DNA of 64,000 nt from Hybos culiciformis (lineage: Eukaryota; Arthropoda; Insecta; Diptera; Hybotidae): contig OZ023273.1 in assembly GCA_964007475.1 (NCBI GenBank), positions 82,066,598 through 82,130,597 of the forward strand. Reading direction: 5' to 3'. Made by a program: the position numbers and the translations under genes. Position 1 is the first letter of the stretch; the number at the start of each line of letters is the position of its first letter. Under the pieces are notes generated by a model. It ran no database searches and was not told where the DNA came from. It saw only the letters and a program-made list of their open reading frames with translations. Shown in pieces: positions 12,051 to 22,422 of the stretch.

Positions 12051-12560
12051 AAATTCCCATGACGATTTATTTGGCTGGAGAGTCGGCTATTGTACCCTTC
12101 TGCAGGACTCGTCGTCCTGAAAGTTTCTTTGTACACAGAAAAATTGTTTACATTTTCCTAAAACGAAAAACAAAAAATAAATGTATAAGTCGTTCTCGTT
12201 TCATTATAAAATTAAAATAAGATCTAATAATATAAAATATTATACACAAGAATAAAAAAAATAATAATAAGAGCCAAAAACCTAGATGTTAGTGCTCCTA
12301 AGCTCTATAAGTTTTGCTGTAAATATATTACATCAAAATTTTTTATAAATAAATAAAAAATAAATAAAATAGATCACAATAATGTTGTTGGCTAAAAGAA
12401 AATTGATTTCTGTGTGTTGCGTAAAGCAACATCTTATTATCAATTTTTATGAACAAAAAATACCTTATTCGATTTCCAACAAATTTAAAATTATGTTTGT
12501 CAAGCTAAATTAATATGTTGAGTAAATTAAAATATTGTAATGTTTTATTACACACGCAGG
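12051..12560. other. AT-rich spacer, no gene seen
   Basis: Apart from a short palindrome around CAGGACTCGTCGTCCTG at 12103-12119, I see no repeat, open frame or element end. Confidence 0.5.
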
Positions 12561-12919
12561 ATGTAATTCGACTCTTAAAATAATTATATTCACAAATTAT
12601 ATCATTTATGTTAAAAAATTATTAATTAGAAAACTGCATATTTTTCATTTTATACACTTAAAAATAAGTATATAAGACCTTAAGAATTCTCAATAAAAAA
12701 TATAGTTAATACCAAACCACTGACTTTTATTAACTTCAACATTTGGGGGCTCAACCTAAAAAAAAAAAAAAAAACGCGATGTCTGAACAACCAAACAATA
12801 TTGATGAAGCAACCATCAAACAGAAGAAAATTGGAGAAGAAATGGATCGAATGATAGCCAACTTCAAGAAAGATTCATCTTCGAGGAAGACCATAGACTA
12901 TGTAAACAGGAAAAGTGAA
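12561..12919 (+). mobile_element. Gypsy-like 5' end: LTR, primer-binding site and gag start
   Basis: A candidate LTR starts TGTAATTCG near 12561 and ends TTCAACA near 12739. It holds a TATA-like TATATAAG and an AATAAA signal. TGGGGGCTCAACC follows two bases later, a good primer-binding-site position. An ATG at 12779 opens a frame for about 47 hydrophilic residues (MSEQPNNIDEATIK start) and runs into the gap. The layout is that of a Gypsy 5' end with the first gag codons. The LTR does not match the one at 14756-15122, so the two belong to different elements. Confidence 0.5.
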
Positions 12920-13119
12920 NNNNNNNNNNNNNNNNNNNNNNNNNNNNNNNNNNNNNNNNNNNNNNNNNNNNNNNNNNNNNNNNNNNNNNNNNNNNNNNNN
13001 NNNNNNNNNNNNNNNNNNNNNNNNNNNNNNNNNNNNNNNNNNNNNNNNNNNNNNNNNNNNNNNNNNNNNNNNNNNNNNNNNNNNNNNNNNNNNNNNNNNN
13101 NNNNNNNNNNNNNNNNNNN
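12920..13119. other. assembly gap of 200 N
   Basis: Exactly 200 undetermined bases. The gag start on its left and the hAT transposase on its right are unrelated, so the true missing sequence is probably longer and should hold the 5' half of the hAT. Confidence 0.99.
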
Positions 13120-13121
13120 TG

Positions 13122-13730
13122 TTTATGTTAAATGAATTGGTTTCTCAGGATAATACATTAAGTCGACAGCTTTTCACTGAACTCGTACATAGAATTAAAG
13201 AAAGAAGAACCATCTACTCCGATATTTTTTATTTTTTAAACGATCATCAGAAACAAAGCTGTGATAATTTCGATATTTTCAATGTGATGAGTAAAACAAA
13301 AATAATAAAAGCTATTGAAGAGTTAATAAAAAAATTTAATAATTTTGGAATTAGCAATGATAAAGAAAATAAAGAAATTCTTAATATTGAAGATCCTCAA
13401 CCGGATATATCATTAATGAGCTTAAAAGAACGGCTTCAATATCAAATAAAAATTAAAACTTCTCAAATATCGCTTAAAAATAAAAAAAAGGATTGTCGTG
13501 CTTCTTCGATAAAAAAAGAAATTTATTATTTTGAAAACGAGAATGTAAAAGGGAAGTATTTAACACAGGCTTACAAATATTTGAGTTCAATTCGCCCCAC
13601 TTCCGTAGAGTCAGAAAGAGCCTTTTCAAATGCAGGTCAAATATGCACAAAAATACGTTCAAGACTTGGAGATGACTCATTAGATGCACTTTGTTTTCTA
13701 AGAGGATATTTTAAAAAAGAAAATATGTGA
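13122..13730 (+). pseudogene. hAT-1 transposase, C-terminal part
   Basis: Open from the gap to a TGA at 13728. The last ~50 residues carry the hAT dimerisation signature: RPTSVESERAFSNAG, then KIRSRLGDDSLDALCFLRGY. In hAT transposases this domain holds the third acidic catalytic residue and mediates oligomerisation; the glutamates in SVESERAF are in the expected place. The N-terminal BED finger and RNase H core are missing because of the gap. The visible frame is intact, so the copy may be fairly young. About 330 bp downstream lies the hAT right terminus. Confidence 0.85.
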
Positions 13731-14060
13731 CTTTTAATTATAAAAAAAGTTTTCTATTAATAACTTTGATGTTAGAAAAATGACTGAATTAATTGTATGT
13801 GATAACTTCGATCTAAATCGAAAAATGTAGAAAAAATGTTATAACCTTTTTTTTTTATTATCTAAATTATAAAATAAAAATTGTTTTGGTTAATTCAAGT
13901 GTATTATTGGCAACATTTTTTTTGGATGACCCCCAAATTTATGTTTTAGTGACGTCATGAAAATATCGAAAATTATCGATAATTATCGGAAATAAAAAAT
14001 ATTTATAATTCGAGAAATATCGAGAAATTTTCGTTATCGAGAATCAAATCATAATCCCTA
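13731..14060 (+). mobile_element. hAT-1 3' subterminal region and right terminal inverted repeat
   Basis: The segment ends with a sequence whose reverse complement starts TAGGGATTATGATTTG, a hAT-like terminus, exactly where Gypsy integrase coding begins. Subterminal ATCGATAATTATCG and ATATCGAGAAAT motifs repeat. The left terminus is not visible and must lie in or beyond the gap, so the 8-bp duplication (candidate GTTATTAT at 14061) cannot be checked. Confidence 0.7.
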
Positions 14061-14062
14061 GT

Positions 14063-14749
14063 TATTATAGTAAGCCAGTTAGATTAATTAGCGACCGAGG
14101 ACCATGCTTTACATCTGCTCAGTTTGTAGATCATTTAAAGGAAGTAAGCATTAAGCATATTTTGGTAGCCAGCGGATGTCCAAAGGCCAATGGTCAGGTG
14201 GAAAGATTCAATCGGACCATTCGGCCTATGATATCTAAATTGGTTGAAAGGGAAAATAAAATATATTGGAATGATGTATTAGGCAAAGTCGAATATGCTC
14301 TCAATAATGTTGTGTCTAGTAGTACAGGCTATACTCCATCTCAATTATTATTTGGAATAAATCAAAGAGGTGAAGTTTTGGATAACGTGAAAGATTATTT
14401 AGAGAACTTTAGTTATGAACAAAAAAGTATTAATTTAGGAGAAATAAGGCAACTCGCTTCAAATAATATTCAGAAAAGTCAAAAATATAATGAAAATAAA
14501 TATAATTCTTCTCGAAAAGAACCCAGGGTATATTCTATTGGGGATTTAGTTATGATCACTAACGTCGACACTACCATTGGGGTAAATAAAAAACTTATTC
14601 CAAAATATCGAGGTCCGTATGTAGTTTATAAAGTTTTAAATAACGATCGATATATGTTAAGAGATGTTGAAGGTTTTCAAATTACGCAAAAGCCTTTTGA
14701 GGGCGTTTATGATGTTACCAGACTTAAGCCTTGGATATCTAAAAATTAA
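14063..14749 (+). pseudogene. Gypsy integrase, C-terminal two thirds (5' cut by hAT-1)
   Basis: The frame opens at the hAT-1 junction and runs without stop to 14749. It reads LISDRGPCFTS, then GCPKANGQVERFNRTI, then GYTPSQLLFG: the second Asp and the Glu of the DDE integrase core, followed by the C-terminal chromo/GPY-like module (KYRGPYVVYKVL). The first catalytic Asp and the zinc finger are missing because the hAT interrupts the gene. The uninterrupted frame and close 3' LTR suggest a recent Gypsy insertion broken by an even later hAT. I cannot say which clade. Confidence 0.9.
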
Positions 14750-14755
14750 GGAAAA

Positions 14756-15122
14756 TGTAATAATTCGAGGTCGAATTAAGGTCAGGATGGCCGAACTGTA
14801 AGGAGTTTTATTTTTTTGATGATCTATGCTTTAGATTTAAGTCTATGGTTTAACGAATAAAAGCGATTTGCTAGAAAGAGAAAATTAGATTTGTGAAAAA
14901 TTAAAAAAAGAGAAGTTAGATAAAAAAGGAAAAAAGAATTTTTAAGAGAAAATTAGAAGTAAGTTGGGAATAGGAAAAAGACGTTAAAAGATTGTATTAA
15001 AAAAACTGAAAAATTAAATTAAAGAAAATTAAAAGAATTATTTGGAAAAGAATAAAAAGAAATTTAATTGAACAATTGGCTTTTATTTCAAAATCCTGAC
15101 GGTTTAGAAGTAAACCCTTACA
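14756..15122 (+). repeat. Gypsy 3' LTR (367 bp)
   Basis: Begins TGTAA seven bases after the integrase stop and ends TTACA, a perfect inverted terminal pair. The internal GTCAGGATGGCCGAAC is of the kind common in insect Gypsy LTRs, and AATAAA is present. The matching 5' LTR is not in the window. Confidence 0.8.
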
Positions 15123-15462
15123 ATTATATGTATAGGATCCACTTCATTTTTAACTGCAAGCTGCATTTTTTCTAATAACAATTATGGTGATGATAATCTT
15201 TTATCTGTTTTATCTACATATAAATAAAAATTGAGAATATGTATGCATGTATTAATTTACGAAAACAAATTAAATATTTATTATCAATTCAAAAAAAAGA
15301 ACAATTCAGTTCATTTACTATACTTATTTTTAGTTAAAAAAAATTATATACATTAGTTTAAATACATGGTAATATTTAATACCATTATATTCTAAATATT
15401 AGAAATAAAAATATTAATTTATAGAAATTAATTATTAATAAATTATTATTTATGGTTATTAT
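15123..15462. other. AT-rich spacer, no gene seen
   Basis: Simple AT-rich sequence; I see no repeat boundary or open frame. Confidence 0.5.
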
Positions 15463-15885
15463 TTATTGTTCATGAGTAGGTGTAAATAAATCGATCAAAC
15501 TAGATAGTTGAACAGGAGTGGATGGTTCGGTAAAAGCAGTTGTTTCAGTCGTTTTGGTTTTCTTTTTAATGATTTTTCTTCTCTATTTGTAATTTTATGT
15601 TCACTGAAAAGAAATAAATACATTTTAATCAAGATAAAGAAAAAATAAAACAAAAGCTAAAGATACTTACGTTCGCTTTACTCTTTCTGAAGAATGTTTA
15701 AGAAAGTCAATAAAAAATTGTTGAATTTTGTGTTCGGTGTAAGAATTATCATAACTTTCTCGTATAATTTCTAGAAACAAATTGGTTAATTTTTCAAATT
15801 TTGAAAAACGTTTCTTAATTGTCGTTCCCTTCCAGGAAAATCCTTGAAGCAAGACATCGCATATCGTCATATTTCTAAGCCACAA
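15463..15885 (-). pseudogene. DUF4806-like gene fragment with one intron
   Basis: Minus-strand exon 15885-15671 encodes about 70 residues (MTICDVLLQGFSWKGT, then FIDFLKHSSERVKRT). It ends at a GTAAGT donor; the intron 15670-15604 closes with TTTTCAG. The next exon continues with EHKITNREEK; a +1 shift in an A-rich run then gives a Ser/Thr-rich tail ending TAA at 15463. The W-x-G ... LKHxxxR pattern resembles the DUF4806 domain found in insect TE-associated proteins. Function is unknown. The shift suggests a pseudogene, unless the true acceptor differs. The 5' exon(s) are not seen. Confidence 0.45.
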
Positions 15886-16145
15886 AATAAAACATTAAAT
15901 ACGTATAATTTTTTTTTTTGAAAATAGTATAAGCAATGTTCCCTCTAAAATGGGCGCTAAAAATATGGGCACTAAAAATATTTAATTTAAGTATATCTTA
16001 TTTAATTTATACAAATTAAAACAACATTTATTTATTGGATTTATTTATTCGGATTATTATTTTTAAGAACAAAAAAAAAATATAATTCTTGGTTTTAAAA
16101 ATATTCTTGAATTTAAAAAAGAAAAATAAAAAAACATAAAAACAT

Positions 16146-16940
16146 CACTAAAAATATAGCTTCTTAATAGAAATATTAGTAAAAATAACGAAAATTAATA
16201 CAATGAAACATAACTTTGTTTTCAAAATATATTTTTTTAAATAAAATAATTGTGTTTTTTTAATATTACTTAATAACTATGTTCACACATTTAATTTTTT
16301 TTTTTAACAGATAATTTTTCAACCTTTTTTTAGGTTTATTACTTTTGAATCTTTTAAAGCTTTTTTTTAAATAATAGTTTTTATAAAGTACCAAAATAAC
16401 TAAAATAAAAAAATATTCTTGACTTAAAAAATAAAAATAATCACTAAAAATATAGCTTCTTAATAGAAATATTAGTAAAAATAACGAAAATTAATACAAT
16501 GAAACATAACTTTGTTTTCAAAATTTTTTTTTTTAATTAAAATAATTGTGTTTTTTTTAATATTACTTAATAACTATGTTCACAGCATTTAATTTTTTTT
16601 TTAACAGATAATTTTTGAACCTTTTTTTTAGGTTTTTTACTTTTGAATCTTTTAAAGCTTTTTTTTAAATAATAGTTTTTATAAAGTACCAAAATAGAAA
16701 ATAACTAAAATAAAAAAATATTCTTGGATTTAAAAAATAAAAAAACATAAAAATAATCACTAAAAATATAGCTTCTTAATAGAAATATTAGTAAAAATAA
16801 CGAAAATTAATACAATGAAAAATAAATGTTTTAAAATATTATAATTGAGTTTCTTAAGATTACTTCACAGCATTTTATTTTTTTTTAACAAGAGATATTT
16901 TTTGAACCTTTTTTTTATCTTTTGAACCATTTAAAACTTT
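16146..16940 (+). repeat. three tandem copies of a ~300-bp segment
   Basis: CACTAAAAATATAGCTTC starts at 16146, 16442 and 16758 (steps 296 and 316). The third copy is shorter and merges into the 3' end of the DUF7869-like gene; copies 1 and 2 carry degraded versions of its Lys-rich tail. The gene end therefore seems to have been amplified outwards. Confidence 0.9.
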
Positions 16941-18287
16941 TTTTGGATCTTTTCCAGGCTGCGAAGATCTTGTTGTTTTTATCACATTTATATTTGAATC
17001 GGAAAATATAGCTTTATAAAACTGCACATCTGGATCATCCATATACTTGTACATGGATTCAATGTCTTTTATTTTTTCTTTTGAAGTTAATAATTCAGTC
17101 AGTCTAACATTATTAACATTAGGTAAATTCAACTCTTTCTTGCTATATTGTCGTCCGTACCTTATGTCAAAAATGGTGAAAAATTCTTCATCGAGATTTG
17201 TTTTATATTTAATTTTAAATAAATCACTTTAATCATAAATTATACGTTTAACTTTAGTATAAGGTATCCAATTAAAATTTGCGGAAGCAACACTGAAGTT
17301 GTAAAAGTCGGTGCTTTTCATTTGCATTATTTCCAATTTCACATTTGCATAATTAATTTTGAGCAAATGTTTCAGAAGAGAAAAAGGACTATATATTGAT
17401 ATGCCCTTTAAATGCCTCTCGATGACACTGTGTACAGAATCTACTTCCTGGATAAGGGAATGTCCTGGCTCCGAATATTTATGCTCAACAATATCAATTC
17501 CTGAATGTTCTTCTAAAAAATTTAATACCATCATACTGTTAATTTTGTTCCTATTTTGGGGCACACAAGAGTCCGACCATAGAACAATTTTTTTTATGTT
17601 GGGATTATTAGTTACACATTTTTCCAAATTTTTTTTTGAATGCAGAGACCAAATCATTCCTCGATCTTCCACTCTGTGCCTCAGTCCATATGCTGCAATA
17701 TGTTTTTTTGTCGATATTACAATGACCCGTAAGATTAAATACCGAAAACTTACGTTTATAAAAAAAATTAGAAACGTATGCTCGTGGTAGTGAAAATACA
17801 TTTCCCAAATCGTAGCAAATAATTGCTGTCGTGTCATTATAACAATTTCTATCTCCATTCTATTTTTCCAGATATTTTATTTTTCAGGTGAAATTCAATT
17901 TTGGTATTTTCAGCATTCGTTAATTCAGTTGTTTTTTTTGTATTAGGAGCACAAATCGCATTGATCTTTTTTCGGAACAAAAAAAGATAAATTAAATTCA
18001 TCATTAAAAACTTTTCTGTATACATGCTCTTTAACTGAAGATTTTAAACATTTCTCTTTGTATAAGTCGTACATCTTACGAATATTTAATGATGAATCTA
18101 AATAGTGCCTTAATGTTCTTTCACGGCAGTAATGCGACTCTACGTGAGGGAAACTTTTAATGTGCTCTCTAACTTCATCTAATAAGACGTTGGGTGTTAT
18201 TTTTTTTATATGTTTTCCTTTCAAGGGTGATTTTGCTGTACCAGTTGAGTCGAGCTTGTTTTTAAAAATAATAAATTCTTTTTTCAC
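16875..18287 (-). pseudogene. DUF7869-like (DDE-type) transposase-related gene, frameshifted
   Basis: Minus-strand pieces read in order. 18287-17943 carries HVESHYCRERTLRHYL and FFVPKKDQCDLC. A one-frame shift leads into TKKTTELTNAENT. Then come CYDLGNVFSLPRAYVSNFFY and HCNIDKKTYCSIWTEAQSGR, with LWSDSCVPQNRNK and EPGHSLIQEVDSVHS further on. A Lys-rich tail ends at 16875. The spaced Asp (CYDL), Asp (LWSDSC) and Asp/Glu (QEVDSVH) look like a DDE-type set. The arrangement matches a widespread insect protein family that I recall as DUF7869, whose activity is not established. Several frameshifts and stops make this copy dead. Confidence 0.6.
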
Positions 18288-18488
18288 TTATATCTAAAGT
18301 ATTGGGGTACCTAGGTAGCTACGATCGGTTGAATTTTTTTTAACGCCGATTTCCCATATTTTTGGCGGGGAGGTGATCCCAAGATGGCAAAAATGTTTCT
18401 GGGTGAAAGCTCCAGTCTTGGAGAGACGACCTCCAAAATTTTCACCTGTTTTCAATGCAAGAGGGAAAAAAAATACCTAGGTACTTAC

Positions 18489-18555
18489 CTCGATCTGTTT
18501 CAGATTTAACTAGAGGCCTAATTCTGACAGCTACTTGAACGCTTTCTTCAGCCAT
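18489..18555 (-). CDS. kinesin-like first coding exon, copy 1 (KIF4/Klp3A type)
   Basis: On the minus strand an ATG in a good context (ATCACCATGG) opens 22 codons, reading MAEESVQVAVRIRPLVKSE and then TDR, up to a perfect donor AG|GTAAGT (exon ends 18489). V-x-VAVRIRPL is the first beta strand of the kinesin motor domain. The short leader and an expected Gly after the splice fit the start of chromokinesins of the KIF4/Klp3A group, which move on microtubules in mitosis. No second exon is seen on the minus strand between here and the window start, so this is either a promoter-proximal piece with very distant exons or a duplicated orphan exon. The only coding difference from copy 2 is synonymous. 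Confidence 0.7.
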
Positions 18556-18901
18556 GGTGATTGTATTTTTTATTCTCTCTAGTGACTTGTTGATTAAATG
18601 TTGAAGATGAATGAATTACCAACAATAATAATTCAATCAAATAAATAAAATAATAATGATTTACAAAATTATCACTCAGATTTTATAATTAAAAATTAAA
18701 ATAAAAAAATTCTGACAAAACAATTATTTATAAAGAAAAACAACTCCTGTTAATTTTTGAAAATTTTTTTTTGAATTAGCAAAATAGTGTTGTCGAACAA
18801 AAATGTTTTTTTGTGAAAGCTCCAGTCTTAGAGATACGACCTCCAAAATTTTCACATGTTTTCAATGCAAGAGGGCAAAAAAAAAATACCTAGGTACTTA
18901 C

Positions 18902-18968
18902 CTCGATCTGTTTCTGATTTAACTAGAGGCCTAATTCTGACAGCTACTTGAACGCTTTCTTCAGCCAT
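18902..18968 (-). CDS. kinesin-like first coding exon, copy 2
   Basis: Identical to copy 1 in amino-acid sequence; one Ser codon differs (TCA against TCT). It keeps the same ATG context and the GTAAGT donor ending the exon at 18902. A transcript starting here could read its own exon or skip to copy 1; both donors are intact and in the same phase. Confidence 0.7.
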
Positions 18969-19212
18969 GGTGATTGTATTTTTTATTCTCTCTAGTGACT
19001 TGTTGATTAAATGTTGAAGATGAATGAATTACCAACAATAATAATTCAATCAAATAAATAAAATAATAATGATTTACAAAATTACCACTCAGATTTTATA
19101 ATTCAAAATTCAAATTAAAAAAATTCTGACAAAACAATTATTTATAAAGAAAAACAACTCCTGTTAATTTTTGGAAATTTTTTTTCGAATTAGCAAAATA
19201 GTGTTGTCGAAC

Positions 19213-19489
19213 TTACAAAAATTTAAATCAATCACTGCAAACGTCTGTATGCACTCTGCAGACATATTTTAGCTTTGCGTCGAATTTTAAATTGCACATT
19301 AAGCGCTCATGGTACACAAAAAAAAAATGTATACTGTGTTGATTTTTTTCTGGGTAGAGTTTTTTGTGCACAGTTAGCAATTTCGAATACATTTGCATGT
19401 TCTTGACTACAAATCGACCGGCGCCGTATTCATTAGGTGCCCTGTGCAAGTGCACATCATGCACATATAGCTTGACCAGCCCTGATCCC
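19213..19489 (-). mobile_element. hAT terminus relic
   Basis: The reverse complement of 19489 starts CAGGGCTGGTCAAG and runs into GTGCACTTGCACAGGGC, a hAT-type end. It abuts Gypsy-2 coding sequence at 19490. The opposite end and a credible 8-bp duplication were not found. Confidence 0.45.
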
Positions 19490-19618
19490 AAGGCTATTAT
19501 CTTTGCACATTTTCAACTTCATTTGGCCTTTACAAATTCTGTCGTTTGCCTTTCGGAATAGAAACTGCTGGCGAAATGTTTCAAAAGCTAAATGACAAAA
19601 ATTTTAGTGACTTAAAAA
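19490..19618 (+). pseudogene. Gypsy-2 pol, reverse transcriptase segment 1
   Basis: Reads TSFGLYKF, then RLPFGIE and FQKLND: the conserved stretch of a Gypsy RT just upstream of the catalytic YxDD. It is cut at 19618 by hAT-2; the frame resumes at 21815 with YVDDILVG. Upstream RT, protease and gag are absent. Confidence 0.75.
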
Positions 19619-21806
19619 CATAGTTGGGTTTTATAGGTGTCTGAAACACTTTCATATGTATAATACGTTTCATACATTTATTACATATAATATGTGTATA
19701 ATACATAATAAACGGTTTTTTTTAAAATTATTTTTTTAAAATTATTAAGTAGGCTAAAATTTTGAAATGACAACCAAATTTTACTGAATCCATAACAATA
19801 ACAAACAAACTATAAAACGAAAGCAATATAAAAGTGAAAGTCAACCGCGTGAAAAGCAAAACTAAAATTTTTAAGTACTTAGAAACATAATGTCGGTCGG
19901 TGGGCGTCCACTATCAAGTCTTTGGAACAGTCTAAAATATAAAAAGTTCGTAGGAAAAAATAAGAAGTTATGTGCTAAATGTGTTGTTTGCAATAAAATT
20001 TTAAAGAATACGGCTTCTGAAAAACTTCGAGCACACAGGTTAATTGATTTCTTTTTAAAGAAAACTTTAAAATCATTTGTTGATACCATGAACGAAAAAG
20101 AACAAGAGCAAATTGATTTATTGCTTGGTAAACTTTTTTTCGCTGATAATTTATCATTTCGATTAGTCGAATCAACATTTTTCCGCAATTTCATTTCCGC
20201 CTTAAGACCATCATACAAGCCACCAAATCGGAAGAAACTGAGTGGAGGTATTTTATATAAGATACATGATAAAAGCGTAGAACAACTGAAATTAAAAGTG
20301 TCCGATAATTCGGTTTTATTAATCGATGGATGGAAAAATGATTCGGCCAATATACAAACAGTTACTTGCACCATACATGATTGCAATGGTGGTCGTGCCT
20401 TTTTAGCAGCTTTTGATTTTACATCTGAGGAATTATCAGAAACAGCAATTAATTTGAATGAAATACTTGAAATTTGTAAGCAATTATCAATCTACAAATG
20501 TAACAGCCAAATTCATGCAATGGTCTCTGACAATGCGGCAAATATGGTTTGCTATGGGTAATTTAATTTATAATTTTATTACATTTACAGTAACCCTTAT
20601 TATATTACATTTATTTCATATAAAAAATTACTTAATTTAGTTCAATTAATTTATTTTCGTATTTTAGGTAACTTAAGTAACTTATGGCACTCAAGATGTA
20701 GTTCGCACACTGCTAATTTGTTATTAAAGAATATTGGTGACAAAATAGTATTACAAAAAGTGATCAAAATTTTCAAAGAATTCAGAAATCCAAGACCAGC
20801 AAATGCAATCAAATGTGAAGGTGGATTGAAGCTAAAGTTACGTGTAGAAACAAGATGGTACACTTAAGTCTTATTTAAGGAATCTTCGGAACGTTATAGC
20901 AACTAATGAATTCAAAAAATATATATCGAATGAAACAATTAAAAACGTTTATGATGATTATTTTGAAAATAAACTGAAATATCAAGTAGAACTAATGGAC
21001 CCTATATACATTTTGATTCAGAAATGTCAAGATCTCAACTTTTCCATAGCAGATTTGTGTGAATTATGGCTGGATCTAAAGCTTCCACCACAATTTCAAC
21101 AATTTTTATTTCAAAGACGTACGATGGCCATAAGTATCTATAGCAAAACGGAAAATTATTTGCATCCTATTTCTAGAGGATCAAAGCTTTCACATGAAAA
21201 TATAATTGAATTAGAAGGTTTTTTAGTGAATGAGCTTGATGAAATAGGAATAGAATCGTTTACTTTATTCAAAAATAAACAAGACATTTTTCGAATATTG
21301 TATGAAAAAAAATGAAATTCATATAAAACGTTCTGGAACATGGCTTCTACAAAACATAAATGTCTAGCTCAGTTTGCCATCAAACTTCTTTCAATTCCTC
21401 ATCGGCCGAGGTAGAAAGGATATTTTCGAGTTGGAAGCGAATTCATTGCCCTATTCGAAATAAATTGAAATTTGAAACTTCAAAGAAGTTGATGGAAGTG
21501 TATTACAATTTGAAAAACGAAAATGAAATTTCATCAAGTGATGAATCAGAATAACAATCAAATATATGATTCAAAAACCATTAATTTAAATACGATATTA
21601 TTAAAAAACGATATGATTAAAGAAACAAAATAATTATAATAAAATAAATTTAAAACAAATCAAAATTGATTGATTTTTAGTATTTTAATTTTATTTTTTT
21701 ATTTTTATTTAGCTTTTGAATGTATAATACGTTTGCAATTTACTGCACCAGTATTATACTTATGTATTTACGTATGATACTTAAGTATAATACTTCCCCA
21801 ACACTG
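19619..21806 (+). mobile_element. hAT-2 element, 2188 bp, 8-bp TSD CTTAAAAA
   Basis: Both flanks carry CTTAAAAA (19611-19618 and 21807-21814). The right end in reverse complement starts CAGTGTTGGGGAAG, and the left end CATAGTTGGGTT is a degraded match. The insertion falls inside Gypsy-2 RT, which reads across once the element is ignored. It contains a nearly full-length but broken transposase. Confidence 0.9.
19890..21554 (+). pseudogene. hAT-2 transposase, near full length, broken
   Basis: Domains in order: a BED-like start (KLCAKCVVCNKIL), a DUF659/RNase H part with VLLIDGWKNDSANIQT (first Asp) and MVSDNAANM (second Asp), HSRCSSHTANLLLK, a long helical insertion, and the C-terminal dimerisation domain AEVERIFSSWKRIHCPIRNKL (split here by the last Glu-rich tail to 21554). 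The enzyme family cuts and pastes DNA with 8-bp duplications. An intron-like segment lies at 20560-20668 (GTAATT to TTTTAG), but splicing leaves the frame off by one. Further frame breaks occur near 20866 and 21313. The BED finger lacks the usual His pair in clear form. Confidence 0.85.
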
Positions 21807-21814
21807 CTTAAAAA

Positions 21815-22422
21815 CCACGGTTCTTTATGTCGACGATATTTTAGTTGGAGATGAAACGATTGAGGAGCATGACGAAAATTTAAATAAGTCATGGAAAGAG
21901 CTATCGAAAGAAACGTCAAATTTAATATTAATAAAATTCATATAGGGTACAAAAGGCCACTATCTCGGTCATATAATTTCGATATTGATCCCGACAGAGC
22001 AAAGCGATCGAACAGCTTAAAGCTCCTTGTGACAAAAAAGAACTGCAATGCCTGCTAGGTATGATAATTACATGAGAGAATTTATACCTTTATCTGAAAT
22101 TTCAGAGCCTTTAAGAAACCTTTAAAAAAAAAAACGTGAGCTTTTTATGGTTAGCTCAGCAAGTATGTCTTCAAAAAATTAAATAAAAAATTTCTAATGC
22201 CTCTACATTGCAGCCTTTCGATACAAGTAAACTCTCAAGTAAACTCGTCAAGGAGATGCTTCGAAATCAGGTCTAGGTTTTTGTTTAATGCAAGACGGCA
22301 AGCCTGTTTCTTTTGCGTCAAGAAGTCTCTCCCCTCGCTTGTAATAAATCTGATCAATATATCTATGGAAGTTTTAATTTTAACAGATCACAAACCCCTT
22401 CTCGGTACTATGACCAAGAAAA
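21815..22422 (+). pseudogene. Gypsy-2 pol, RT C-terminus and RNase H start
   Basis: Opens with VLYVDDILVGDE, the RT catalytic YxDD box. Frame-shifted pieces of the RT thumb follow, then RNase H: remnants of the DAS-x-GLG strand near 22240-22270 and ILTDHKPL near 22379-22400. Stops and shifts are frequent. It ends at the Helitron-like insertion. Confidence 0.75.

Larger units (their letters stand above)
18389..19212 (+). repeat. tandem duplication, ~410-bp unit
   Basis: 18389-18798 and 18799-19212 are aligned from CAAAAATG through to TAGTGTTGTCGAAC with few changes. Each unit contains one kinesin first exon with its donor site, 5' leader and upstream region. Confidence 0.95.

Noticed and set aside
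12743..13135. Continuous frames through the gap
   Set aside because: The run of N is read as open; the coding parts left and right of the gap belong to different elements.
12561..15122. One Gypsy element bounded by LTRs at 12561-12739 and 14756-15122
   Set aside because: The two LTR-like sequences do not resemble each other, so they cannot be a pair.
18375..19497. ATCCCAAG at about 18376 and again at 19490 as a hAT target duplication
   Set aside because: The sequence after the first copy has no hAT-type end, and an 8-mer match once in this distance can be chance.
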